Shown here one piece after another: positions 34,552 to 43,066 of a stretch of 64,000 nt of DNA. Position 1 is the first letter of the stretch, and every line of letters starts with the position of its first letter. Made by a program: the position numbers and the translations under genes. Source of the stretch: JALYGK01 sp036259835 (lineage in GTDB: Bacteria; Actinomycetota; UBA4738); contig DATABA010000019.1 of NCBI GenBank assembly GCA_036259835.1, positions 1 through 64,000 on the forward strand, in the 5' to 3' direction. The notes below the pieces were generated by a model that was given only the letters and a program-made list of their open reading frames with translations, did no database searches and had not been told where the DNA came from.

Positions 34552-35892
34552 GTGACGAGGCGAAAATCGCTTCTGACAGTAGCCCTAATGGGCGCCCTCA
34601 CGCTGATCGGCGCGGCGTGCGCCGATGAGCAGGGCCCCGGTCAACCCGGGGGCCAGGGGGCGCAGGCAACATGCCAGCAGGACGAGTTCGGGTGTGTCCA
34701 GTACGGCGCCGGTGAGCCCATCAAGCTCGGAGGCATGCTGACCATCTCGGGCGACACCGCGACGCTCGGACAGGACAGCGCCAACGGAGTCAACCTGGCC
34801 ATCGACAACCTCGACGGAACACTGGACGGGCAGAAGGGCCAGCTGCTGGGCCGCTCCGTCAGCTTTAACGTTGAGGACAGCCTGTGCACGGCCGAAGGCG
34901 GGCAGGCTGCCGGCACGAGGGTCGCTGCTGACCCGAAGGTAGTGGCGGTCATCGGGACGAGCTGCTCCAGCGAAGCCCTGGGTGTGGCCGACCGGATTCT
35001 GTCCGACAAGGGAATCGTGCTGATTTCCCCGTCGAACACGAACCCGAACCTGACCGCGGAAGGCACACACCAGCCCTTCTACGCCCGGACGGCCCACAAC
35101 GACAAGATCCAGGGCGCGATCGTGGCGAACTGGGCGTACGACGAAGCGGGGGCCAGAACCGCCGCGACGATCAACGACGAGAGCCCGTACGCGGACGCTC
35201 TGGCGGCCGTGTTCCGGCAGGTGTTCCAGGCCAAGGGCGGTCAGATCGTTGCCGAGGAAGCCATCCAGAGCACCGACAAGGACTTCAAGCCGCTTCTGAC
35301 CCGGATCGGGCAGGCGCAGCCAGACATCCTGTACTACCCCGTGTTCAACCCGGCCTGCGGACTCGTCGCGAAGCAGGGCCGGCCAATCGCCGGTCTCAGG
35401 GACACACGCTTCATCGGATCCGACGGATGTGCCGCTCCGGACTACGGCCAAGTGGCGGGGAACACCGCGGAGGGCACCTTCCTGTCGAGCCCGGACCTGT
35501 CCGGGTTCACGGAGGCACAGTTCTACAAGGACCAGTTCCTTCCGCAGTACCGAGAGCAGTTCGGAAGCGCCCCCACGGCGTCGTTCCACGCTCACGCGTA
35601 TGACGCCGCGAACATCGTGTTCGACGCGATCGAGCAGGTGGCCATCCGAGAGGGGGACAACATTTTCATCCCCCGGACGGCTCTGAAGGACGCCATCCTC
35701 GAAACCCGGAATTACCGCGGAGTGACGGGAACGATCAGCTGCAACCCCCTTGGGGACTGCGCAGCAGTGATCCCGATCGCCGTGTATGAGGTCCCGAACG
35801 ACCCGTTCGTCGGCGAACAGACGGACGCCAGGCCCGTCTTTAGTCAGACGCTCTCACTGCAAGAAGCCGAGCAGCTGGCCGGCGGATCATAG
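34552..35892 (+). CDS. livK: Branched-chain amino-acid-type ABC substrate-binding lipoprotein
   Basis: 446 residues from GTG 34552 (Shine-Dalgarno GGAGGG). Lipoprotein signal with lipobox around IGAAC, lipid-modified C23, then a Gly/Gln-rich linker and a periplasmic-binding-protein type I fold (LGGMLTISGDTATLGQDSA at the start of the domain). Binds the ligand outside the membrane for the LivHM channel. Ligand cannot be fixed from sequence: leucine/isoleucine/valine, other amino acids or amides are all carried by this family. Four cysteines in the mature domain may form disulfides. An upstream in-frame start at 34444 lacks a signal peptide and is rejected. Confidence 0.9.
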   Translation: MTRRKSLLTVALMGALTLIGAACADEQGPGQPGGQGAQATCQQDEFGCVQYGAGEPIKLGGMLTISGDTATLGQDSANGVNLAIDNLDGTLDGQKGQLLGRSVSFNVEDSLCTAEGGQAAGTRVAADPKVVAVIGTSCSSEALGVADRILSDKGIVLISPSNTNPNLTAEGTHQPFYARTAHNDKIQGAIVANWAYDEAGARTAATINDESPYADALAAVFRQVFQAKGGQIVAEEAIQSTDKDFKPLLTRIGQAQPDILYYPVFNPACGLVAKQGRPIAGLRDTRFIGSDGCAAPDYGQVAGNTAEGTFLSSPDLSGFTEAQFYKDQFLPQYREQFGSAPTASFHAHAYDAANIVFDAIEQVAIREGDNIFIPRTALKDAILETRNYRGVTGTISCNPLGDCAAVIPIAVYEVPNDPFVGEQTDARPVFSQTLSLQEAEQLAGGS

Positions 35893-35913
35893 GGTCAGCC
35901 TGAAAAGGGTAAG

Positions 35914-35955
35914 CTGCGGGTGGGCGAGTTAGAGCCCACCCGCAGTTTGCTTTTT
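35914..35955 (+). terminator. Intrinsic terminator between livK and livH
   Basis: Perfect 12-bp stem CTGCGGGTGGGC (35914-35925)/GCCCACCCGCAG (35934-35945), 8-nt loop, then TTTGCTTTTT (35946-35955). Starts 21 nt after the livK stop. Partial read-through would make much more binding protein than membrane components. Confidence 0.88.
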
Positions 35956-35986
35956 GCGCGCATTCCTGACGACGGAATACGAAGAC

Positions 35987-37096
35987 GTGGGCACGAATCC
36001 GCAGGACATCACACTCGAGGCTACGGGAGGGCGAGTCGGCCTCCTTCAGCGATTCCCGGTTCGACGGGTCATCCAATGGGTTCTGGCGGTGGCCATCGTC
36101 TTGGGTGTTGTCGTCGGCACCTACCAGACGCTCATTCTCCCGGAGGCGGAAGGCATCTCCGGGGCGGGGTGGCGCGATCTGATCATTGCCGGACTGGCCC
36201 GAGGCAGCATCTATGCACTCATTGCCATCGGATATTCGCTGGTCTACGGCATTCTTGGAATGATCAACTTCGCCCACGGCGAAGTCTTCATGGCGGGAGC
36301 GTTCTCGTCGTACTTCGTCGGCGTCGTCCTTGAACAGGACGGTTTGATGAACGACAACCCGGTCCTGGCCGTTCTCATTCTGTTCCTCGTGGCGATGGCG
36401 GTCTCGACCGGCGTCGCCGTTCTATTGGAACGAGTGGCCTACCGGCCGCTTCGGAACGCCCCAAGGCTGGTCCCGCTGATCACCGCCATCGGCGCGTCTC
36501 TCTTCCTCCAGAACGCGTTCCGCGGGTTCTTCGGGCCGAACGCCCGTGGCTACGCGAAGCCGGCAACGCTCGAAGGCGACTGGAGCATCTTCGGCATTCC
36601 GGTTGGCCGGGTCGGGCTGATCATCGTCCTGACCGCACTCGTTGCGATGTTCGCGCTCTCGTTGTTCGTCGCCAGAACGAAGACCGGGAAGTCCATGCGC
36701 GCGCTGTCGCAGGACAAGGAGATAGCCAGCCTCATGGGCATCAACGTTGACGGAACCATCGTCCGTACGTTCGCCATCGGTGGCGTGATGGCCGGCATAG
36801 CCGGCGTCCTCTTTGCCATGTTCATTGGAAGCGTCGATCCGTTCATGGGTTTTGTTCCGGGCATCAAGGCGTTCACGGCGGCAGTGCTCGGCGGAATCGG
36901 TAGTATCGCCGGCGCGGCGCTCGGAGGAATCTTCCTTGGCCTTGTCGAAGCCGTGGCGCCCTTCCTGTTGCTAACGGGCGCGGGAGTCCCGTCCCCGAAT
37001 CAGCTGAGTGATGTGGTGGCTTTCACGGTCCTGGTCCTGGTCTTGATCTTCCGGCCGGGCGGGATCCTCGGAACGGGCGAACCGGAGAAGGTGTGA
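35987..37096 (+). CDS. livH: Branched-chain amino-acid-type ABC permease LivH
   Basis: 369 residues from GTG 35987. About nine membrane helices after a 40-residue cytoplasmic start. LivH hallmarks are SIYALIAIGYSLVYGILGMINFAHGEVFMAG, read in two parts, and the ATP-binding-protein contact loop around TKTGKSMRALSQDKEIASLMGIN. The frame is open to a TTG at 35954, but that lies in the terminator T-tract, so 35987 is preferred. Forms the channel with LivM. One nucleotide separates its stop from livM. Confidence 0.9.
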   Translation: MGTNPQDITLEATGGRVGLLQRFPVRRVIQWVLAVAIVLGVVVGTYQTLILPEAEGISGAGWRDLIIAGLARGSIYALIAIGYSLVYGILGMINFAHGEVFMAGAFSSYFVGVVLEQDGLMNDNPVLAVLILFLVAMAVSTGVAVLLERVAYRPLRNAPRLVPLITAIGASLFLQNAFRGFFGPNARGYAKPATLEGDWSIFGIPVGRVGLIIVLTALVAMFALSLFVARTKTGKSMRALSQDKEIASLMGINVDGTIVRTFAIGGVMAGIAGVLFAMFIGSVDPFMGFVPGIKAFTAAVLGGIGSIAGAALGGIFLGLVEAVAPFLLLTGAGVPSPNQLSDVVAFTVLVLVLIFRPGGILGTGEPEKV

Positions 37097-37097
37097 C

Positions 37098-38975
37098 GTG
37101 AAAGCAAACGAGCTCATCCGGCCAACCGCCGCACAGGATGAACCGGAGCAGCGGATGCTGCCTCCCGAGTTCACTGTTCCGTCACTGGCGAAGAGCGCCG
37201 TGCGCGCGGGCCTGCTCGGCGGGGTGGTGGTGATCTTCCTTTCGGCGGTCGGAATGATCGAGAAGTTCCAGACCCGGAACCTCATCAGTAACCAGATCAC
37301 GGTAAGCCGGCTTCTGTTGGCGCTGCCGCCATTCATCGTCGCCTATCTAGTCGTGCGGCCGCGGGTCATCCGGGGGAAACCGGAGGAAGTACCGCCGCGA
37401 CCGGCAATCATGGCAGGCGCCATTGCGGGGGCGACCACCGGCGCGTTGACGATCGCAGCGGTGGCCCTCTGGCAGGTCTTCGATCCGCTGACGGTTCGAA
37501 ACATCTTCGTTGCGCTGTCGCCGACGTTGATGGAGATCCTCACCTTCGAAGAGAGCCTCGCGGTGGCGGCCCTGATTTGGGTGGTCGGGGGAGCAGCGCT
37601 CGGCGCGGCCGGCGGCGGCGTCAGGGAAGTCCCAGAGCGGTTTCGTCGTCCTTTGTTCATCGGGTTCTGGACAGTGCTGATCGTTGGCATCCTTCAACGA
37701 GTCCTGCCCCAGTTGCTCTTCGAGCTTGGACTAACCACCGGGTGGCTCTACAGCTCGATCTTCGGCGGCCTCACCGTTTCCGGAGCCCTGCTGATCTTCG
37801 TGGTCGCCACCGGCCTCGGGTTCCTGTGGACGCTGCGGCGGCCCCAGATCCAGCGGGTTCTTCAGGAGCGAAGGGAGCAGCGGGCGGCGTTGTCGCTCGT
37901 CGGCTTCATCGTGGTCGGTCTTGTCCTGATCGTCCTTCCTCACCTCCTGGGGTCCGTGCTCACCAACATCCTCGGCCGGGTCGGCATCTTCGTTCTCATG
38001 GGACTGGGGCTGAACATCGTGGTGGGATTCGCCGGACTGCTGGACCTCGGCTACGTCGCGTTCTTCGCGGTGGGCGCGTACTTCCTGGCACTGCTTTCGG
38101 GAGCGAATCTCGTCACTTCCCTTGGCGCCACCCAGGATCCCTCCTTCAGCATGGGGCTGAACTTCTACACGGCCCTTCCATTCGTCGTGCTCATCGCGGC
38201 GTTCATCGGCATGTTGATCGGCGCGCCGGTGCTTCGGCTTCGCGGCGACTATCTCGCGATCGTCACCCTGGGGTTCGGGGAGATCGCCCGGATCCTCGTG
38301 ACCTCCAATGCGCTTCGGAACTACACCGGCGGAGCGCAGGGCCTCCGTGACGTCACCAGCGCCAACGTCCTCGGCATCGACTTCCGAAGCCCCCAGAACT
38401 TCTACTACCTGGTGTTGGCGCTTCTTCTCGTTGCGGTCTACATCTCGCTTCGTTTGCTCAACTCGCGGACCGGCCGGGCCTGGGCGGCAATGCGCGAGGA
38501 CGAGCAGGTGGCTGAAGCCATGGGCGTGAGCACCGTGAAGTACAAGCTGCTGGCGTTTGCCATGGGCGGCGCGGTCGGATCCTTCTCCGGCGCGATGTTC
38601 GTCATCCAGGTAGGAACGGTGCAACCCGATAGCTTCGGGATCCTGGTTTCTATCTCGGCGCTCGCCGTGGTGATCCTCGGCGGCATGGGCAGCATCAAGG
38701 GAGTCATCGTCGGCGGTCTCGCCCTGATCGGCATCCCCGAACTGTTGGCCGAGTTCGAGGAATTCCGGCTGCTCGTCTACGGCGCCGTGATCATGGCGAT
38801 GATGATCCTGAAGCCCGAAGGGCTTTTGCCGAACGTGCGCCGGATGCGCGAGCTGCACGAGGAAGAGAAGGCCCAGGACGCATGGGCCAGGACCAAGGAG
38901 GGACAGGCGCCTGGACCGGTCCCCGAGCCCGTCGTGTCGGGCGCCGCGGAGGCCGGGGAGGCTCCGGTCAGATGA
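37098..38975 (+). CDS. livM: Branched-chain amino-acid-type ABC permease LivM with a long N-terminal extension
   Basis: 625 residues, about twice the usual LivM length. The C-terminal 355 residues are a standard LivM: LGLNIVVGFAGLLDLGYVAFFAVGAYFLA region, RLRGDYLAIVTLGFGEIARI, and the coupling loop RTGRAWAAMREDEQVAEAMG. The first 260 residues hold about six further hydrophobic helices (near 33-55, 70-90, 105-130, 155-178, 190-212, 220-246) with no recognised family. No stop or frameshift separates the parts. The C-terminal tail is charged and Pro-rich. Overlaps livG by ATGA. Confidence 0.88.
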   Translation: MKANELIRPTAAQDEPEQRMLPPEFTVPSLAKSAVRAGLLGGVVVIFLSAVGMIEKFQTRNLISNQITVSRLLLALPPFIVAYLVVRPRVIRGKPEEVPPRPAIMAGAIAGATTGALTIAAVALWQVFDPLTVRNIFVALSPTLMEILTFEESLAVAALIWVVGGAALGAAGGGVREVPERFRRPLFIGFWTVLIVGILQRVLPQLLFELGLTTGWLYSSIFGGLTVSGALLIFVVATGLGFLWTLRRPQIQRVLQERREQRAALSLVGFIVVGLVLIVLPHLLGSVLTNILGRVGIFVLMGLGLNIVVGFAGLLDLGYVAFFAVGAYFLALLSGANLVTSLGATQDPSFSMGLNFYTALPFVVLIAAFIGMLIGAPVLRLRGDYLAIVTLGFGEIARILVTSNALRNYTGGAQGLRDVTSANVLGIDFRSPQNFYYLVLALLLVAVYISLRLLNSRTGRAWAAMREDEQVAEAMGVSTVKYKLLAFAMGGAVGSFSGAMFVIQVGTVQPDSFGILVSISALAVVILGGMGSIKGVIVGGLALIGIPELLAEFEEFRLLVYGAVIMAMMILKPEGLLPNVRRMRELHEEEKAQDAWARTKEGQAPGPVPEPVVSGAAEAGEAPVR

Positions 38976-39763
38976 CGAACCTCCTCGAGATCCGCGGCCT
39001 TACCAAGTCGTTCGGCGGTCTGTACGCCGTGAAGGACTTCGACTTTGAGGTTCGAGAAGGTGAGATCGTCAGCATCATCGGGCCAAACGGCGCGGGAAAG
39101 ACCACGGCGTTCAACCTCATAACCGGGTTGTACGACATCGATCGCGGGGACGTTCGGTTCGACGGGAAGAACGTCACGGGACTGAAGCCAAACCAGATCA
39201 CCAAGGCGGGGATCGCCAGAACGTTTCAAACCGTCCATCTCTTCCCCAGCATGACGGTCCTCGAGAACGCGATGGTCGGCCAGCACTGCAGAACCAGATC
39301 CGGGATCTTCTCCACGATCCTCGCGCTTCCGACGGTCTTTTCGGAGGAACGCCGGATACGTGAGAAGGCGAAGGAGGCACTGGACTTTTTTGGTTCGCGC
39401 CTCGCGGGGTGGCGCCACGACGTGCCGGCGAGTTCCCTGTCGTACGCCAACCGGCGCCGACTGGAGATCGCTCGAGCACTGGCCACCGAACCCAAGCTGC
39501 TTCTGTTGGACGAGCCCACCGCCGGAATGAACCCCATGGAAACGCGGGAGCTCACGGAGATCATTTCGAGGCTTCGGGACCAGCTCGGACTGGCCATCCT
39601 GGTGATCGAGCACGACATGCGAGTGGTGAAGGGAGTGTCCAACCGGGTAATCGCCCTGGACTACGGCGAGAAGATCGCCGAAGGAACCTACGACGAGGTG
39701 GCTCATGACGCCCATGTCATCGAGGCGTATCTCGGGCGCAGGGCCGATGAGGAGTCGGCATGA
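38972..39763 (+). CDS. livG: Branched-chain amino-acid-type ABC ATPase LivG
   Basis: 263 residues from the ATG in the ATGA overlap with livM. Walker A GPNGAGKTT near 38-46; Q-loop in GIARTFQTVHLF; Walker B LLLLDEPTAGMNP; H-loop IEHDM. LivG-type C-terminal YLGR ending. The ABC signature reads LSYANRRRLEIARAL, with Ala-Asn where LSGGQ proteins have Gly-Gly; LivG proteins often vary here. Energises LivHM with LivF. Overlaps livF by ATGA. Confidence 0.93.
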   Translation: MTNLLEIRGLTKSFGGLYAVKDFDFEVREGEIVSIIGPNGAGKTTAFNLITGLYDIDRGDVRFDGKNVTGLKPNQITKAGIARTFQTVHLFPSMTVLENAMVGQHCRTRSGIFSTILALPTVFSEERRIREKAKEALDFFGSRLAGWRHDVPASSLSYANRRRLEIARALATEPKLLLLDEPTAGMNPMETRELTEIISRLRDQLGLAILVIEHDMRVVKGVSNRVIALDYGEKIAEGTYDEVAHDAHVIEAYLGRRADEESA

Positions 39764-40536
39764 GCGAGCGGGTGGCAACGGACGTTCGTCCCCGGCCCGC
39801 CATGGAGCCGGCGCAGGACGGTAAGCCCGTGCTCGAGCTGGTGAACGTCAGCACCCACTACGGGTTGCTGAGTGTGCTGCGAAACGTGAACGTCCAGATT
39901 TTCTCCGGCGAGATCGTGTGCCTGCTCGGTGGCAACGCCAGCGGCAAGACCACCACGCTGAAGACCATCCTTGGGTACGTCCCTCCCAGTGAGGGAGAGA
40001 TCCGGCTGGACGGCGAGGTCATCAGCGGCCTGGACACGACCCAGATCGTTTCCCGCGGCATCACCATGGTGCCGGAGAACCGGCGCCTGTTCACCAAGAT
40101 GACGGTGAAGGACAACCTGGAGCTGGGAGCTTACCTGCGCAAGGACAGGCACAAGATCCAGCAGGACATGGAGCGGGTTCTATCGATTTTTCCGAGACTG
40201 AAGGAGCGACTCGCTCAGAAGGCGGGAACGCTGTCCGGCGGCGAGCAGCAAATGGTGGCCATGGGAAGAGCGTTGATGGCACAGCCGAAGGTCCTGTTGA
40301 TGGACGAACCATCTATGGGACTCGCGCCTATCTTGGTCGAGCAGAACTTCGACATCATCAAGCAGGTGAACGATGAGGGGACGACGATTTTCGTCGTCGA
40401 GCAGAACGCGAACATGGCGCTATCGATCGCCGACCGTGGCTACGTTCTGCAGACCGGGGAGATCGTGCTCTCCGACACTGCGGAGAACCTGCTCAACAAC
40501 CCACTCATGCGAGAGGCATACCTCGGCGAGCTGTAG
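39760..40536 (+). CDS. livF: Branched-chain amino-acid-type ABC ATPase LivF
   Basis: 258 residues. Walker A GGNASGKTT, with the Asn-Ala common in LivF; Q-loop near MVPENRRLF, the LivF-specific EnrrlF motif; signature LSGGEQQM; Walker B VLLMDEPSMGLAP; H-loop replaced by VVEQN as in the family; ending MREAYLGEL. A 25-residue extension precedes the domain. Last gene of the liv operon; a convergent lipoprotein gene begins 15 nt later. Confidence 0.94.
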   Translation: MSERVATDVRPRPAMEPAQDGKPVLELVNVSTHYGLLSVLRNVNVQIFSGEIVCLLGGNASGKTTTLKTILGYVPPSEGEIRLDGEVISGLDTTQIVSRGITMVPENRRLFTKMTVKDNLELGAYLRKDRHKIQQDMERVLSIFPRLKERLAQKAGTLSGGEQQMVAMGRALMAQPKVLLMDEPSMGLAPILVEQNFDIIKQVNDEGTTIFVVEQNANMALSIADRGYVLQTGEIVLSDTAENLLNNPLMREAYLGEL

Positions 40537-40551
40537 CGCAAGGGACTCACG

Positions 40552-41202
40552 TCATCCGCACTCGAGCGGAGCAGGCCAGAGCTTCAGGATTCGAAAGGCA
40601 CACGGATCGACGCGCGTCCACGGAAGGGTGGTGAGGTCGACGGCGCGCGACTTCCCTGAGCACTCGTCACGGACCTCCCGGAGGATCAGCCGTTCCCCGT
40701 TGCGCTCCCACGCGTAGCGTCCGCGGTCCAGTGTGCAGTTGACATCGTTGAAGAGCGTGATGCGGCGCCCCTCCACGACGTAGTGACCGAGGGTTCGAAA
40801 GTTCGCCATTTGGTGGTCCAGGTAGTACGTCCCCCTGTGAAGAATCAGGGTCGTCACTCCGGGATGCGGCTGAAACGGCGCGCACCGCAGGCACTTGATC
40901 GGCAGCGCATCGGGGACGCCGCCGAGCTGCTCCAACGTCCTGATCTTCATGTACGTGCCGTCAAGCGGGGTTTCCTTCTCCGGGTCGGGTGTCGGGGTGA
41001 CGTACGGATAGGGCTTCAGTTCCGGCGGGACGGTTGCGGGAGGGACCGCGATGTCAACACCGCCGACGCGTTTGACTCTCGGTGATGCCGCCGGTCGTGG
41101 TGATTGCTCGTTTCGTCTCTCCGAAGTTGGGGCTCCCGAACACGACGCGGCCGCCACGAGAACCATCACCATGGGTATCAATCCGGTGCGTGTCCAGCGC
41201 AA
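40552..41202 (-). CDS. Lipoprotein of unknown function
   Basis: 216 residues. Lipoprotein signal (residues 1-21) with lipobox AAASC, lipid-modified C21. A Pro-rich linker (about 22-75) precedes a globular domain with CLRC (a CxxC pair), then a beta-rich stretch GVTTLILHRGTYYLDHQ and GHYVVEGRRITLFND, and further Cys residues near 155, 178 and the C terminus. The repeated pattern of strands around Gly-Tyr/Trp suggests a lipocalin-like or small beta-barrel fold, but I recognise no family. Exported and cell-surface bound. It is convergent with livF and divergent from the CGNR gene. Confidence 0.65.
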   Translation of the reverse strand: MRWTRTGLIPMVMVLVAAASCSGAPTSERRNEQSPRPAASPRVKRVGGVDIAVPPATVPPELKPYPYVTPTPDPEKETPLDGTYMKIRTLEQLGGVPDALPIKCLRCAPFQPHPGVTTLILHRGTYYLDHQMANFRTLGHYVVEGRRITLFNDVNCTLDRGRYAWERNGERLILREVRDECSGKSRAVDLTTLPWTRVDPCAFRILKLWPAPLECG

Positions 41203-41307
41203 ACTCGATCCCTTTCCACAGGCCGCGCGAACGCGGTGAAGCTTTGCTCTCCTTGTGACCGGTGAAAAGCTTATGCTGGTCAGGCTGAAACTGCAAAGAG
41301 GGTCAAC

Positions 41308-41913
41308 GTGAAGCGAAGAAAAGAGATCCCTGAAGGAATCGGTGAGGACGTGGAGCCTGATGGACGGCCGCCCGCTCCCGGGCCGCTACGTCTAATCCAG
41401 CAGTTCGTCAATACCTACAACCACGAGTTCGAACTGGCCCGCGACCGCCTGCGCACTCCGGTTCTGGCGAGGACATGGTTGGTCCGGCACGGGGTTCTTC
41501 ACCCCCGCGAAGCCCCAATGTCGCGGACAGACCATCGATCGCTGCTCGCTCTGCGAGAGGCTCTCCGAGCCGTCCTCGTCGACGGAATGTCGCAGGACGC
41601 CAGCGCGGCTGCACTCGACCTTGCGGCACGCCGGGCTCGATTCACCATCCAGTTCCCCTCAGAAAGCGGGCCACGGCTTACCCCCACCGCCACTGGCGTG
41701 GCGGGCGCGGCAGGGGAGATCCTCTCGGCGGCGTTCGAAGCTGGCGTCGAGGGGACATGGGCTCGACTCAAGGCGTGCCGGCAGTGCGAGTGGATCTTCT
41801 TCGACCGGTCGAAAAACCGGTCGTCGGAGTGGTGCTCCATGTCGATTTGCGGCAACCGGATGAAGAATCGCGAATACCGGCGCCGTCACTCGGGCAATAT
41901 GGGGCGGACATGA
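41308..41913 (+). CDS. CGNR zinc-finger transcriptional regulator (ABATE domain)
   Basis: 201 residues. N-terminal ABATE-type helical domain begins with QQFVNTYNHEF (31-41) and includes the RSLLALREALRAVL helix. The C-terminal CGNR finger has C157, C160, C176 and C181 in CRQCEWIFFDRSKNRSSEWC plus CGNRMKNREYRRRH. The basic helix binds DNA; the ABATE part is thought to sense a small molecule, often a stress compound or substrate. The gene overlaps the next oxidoreductase by ATGA, so it probably controls this amine-oxidase operon. A TATGCT box (41272-41277) and AGAGGG before the GTG are visible. Confidence 0.9.
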   Translation: MKRRKEIPEGIGEDVEPDGRPPAPGPLRLIQQFVNTYNHEFELARDRLRTPVLARTWLVRHGVLHPREAPMSRTDHRSLLALREALRAVLVDGMSQDASAAALDLAARRARFTIQFPSESGPRLTPTATGVAGAAGEILSAAFEAGVEGTWARLKACRQCEWIFFDRSKNRSSEWCSMSICGNRMKNREYRRRHSGNMGRT

Positions 41914-43064
41914 ACAACACCGCGGATGTCGTCATCGTGGGCGGGGGCGTCGTCGGCGTCAGCGCGGCGTACCACCTGGCCGACGCCGGAGCGGGTTCAG
42001 TCGTGCTCTTGGAGCGGGCGGACCGGTTGGGAACCGGTTCCACCGGAGCCTGCGCGGGCGGCTTCCGGCATCAGTTCGGAAGCCGTGTCAACGTGCTTCT
42101 GTCGATCGAGTCGATCCGAATGATCACGTCGTTCACCGAGCAACACGGGCTCCCGCTCGACGTCGCTCGCGATGGATACCTGTTCCTGGTGGACTCACAG
42201 CCGGTGTGGGAAGAGTTCCTCGACACCGTGGAGATGCAGCGGTCGCTGGGCGTCGAGGTCGAGGTGCTCACGCCAGAGGACGCCGCCGAGCTCATCCCCG
42301 GGATCTCGACCGAGAACCTGGTGGGCGCGACCTTCGGTCCCAACGACGGGATCGCTGACCCGGCCGGTCTGACTGAGGGATATGCCACCCTCGCCCGCCG
42401 GGCCGGCGCTCGGATCGAGACCGACGTCGAAGCGACCGCGATTGCTTTGAACGGAGGCCGCGTGGCCGGCGTGAGGACGTCACGGGGCGAAATCTCCTCG
42501 CCGGTCGTGGTGAACGCGGCCGGCGCCTGGGCCGGACGGCTCAGCGTGACGGCAGGCATCGACCTTCCACTCGAACCCATTCCTCGACACGTTGTGGTGA
42601 CGGCGGGATTCTCGGGCGCTCCCGACCGCCGGACCCTGGTCGTGGACGTCGGCACCAGCTTCTACTTCCACCGCGAGGGACCGGGCGTGCTCATGGGAAT
42701 GGGCAGTCCACACGAGCGGCCGTCGTTCGACACGATCGTCGACGAACGGTTCATCTCGGAGGAGCTCCTCCCGACGGCAGTTCGGGTGTTGCCTTCGCTG
42801 GAAGAGGCCGGCGTCAGATCCTCCTGGGTCGGCCTGTACGAGATGACCCCTGACCGGCACCCCATCTTGGGGGAGGCTCCCGACAGGGAGGGACTCTTCC
42901 TGGCCACCGGGTTCAGCGGCCACGGTTTCCAGCATGCGCCCGTGGTCGGAAAGCTCCTCGCCGAGATGATCGTGCGGGGCGAGGCCAGATCGCTCGACGT
43001 TTCGTCGCTTGGACTGGACCGGTTCGCCGAGTCGGGCGTGAAGGTCGAAACCCACGTGATTTAG
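41910..43064 (+). CDS. FAD-dependent amine/amino-acid oxidoreductase (DAO family, sarcosine oxidase beta-like)
   Basis: 384 residues from the ATG in the ATGA overlap with the CGNR gene. N-terminal FAD fold VIVGGGVVGVSAAYHLA; STGACAGGFRHQFGS; NAAGAWAG; C-terminal GLYEMTPDRHPILGEAP and LATGFSGHGFQHAPVVGKLLAE, as in heterotetrameric sarcosine oxidase beta and related N-methyl-amino-acid or proline dehydrogenases. It lies alone, with no alpha, gamma or delta sarcosine oxidase subunits. Oxidises a secondary or primary amine; substrate not determined. The next gene encodes a second, different oxidase of the same superfamily. Confidence 0.85.
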   Translation: MNNTADVVIVGGGVVGVSAAYHLADAGAGSVVLLERADRLGTGSTGACAGGFRHQFGSRVNVLLSIESIRMITSFTEQHGLPLDVARDGYLFLVDSQPVWEEFLDTVEMQRSLGVEVEVLTPEDAAELIPGISTENLVGATFGPNDGIADPAGLTEGYATLARRAGARIETDVEATAIALNGGRVAGVRTSRGEISSPVVVNAAGAWAGRLSVTAGIDLPLEPIPRHVVVTAGFSGAPDRRTLVVDVGTSFYFHREGPGVLMGMGSPHERPSFDTIVDERFISEELLPTAVRVLPSLEEAGVRSSWVGLYEMTPDRHPILGEAPDREGLFLATGFSGHGFQHAPVVGKLLAEMIVRGEARSLDVSSLGLDRFAESGVKVETHVI

Positions 43065-43066
43065 CC

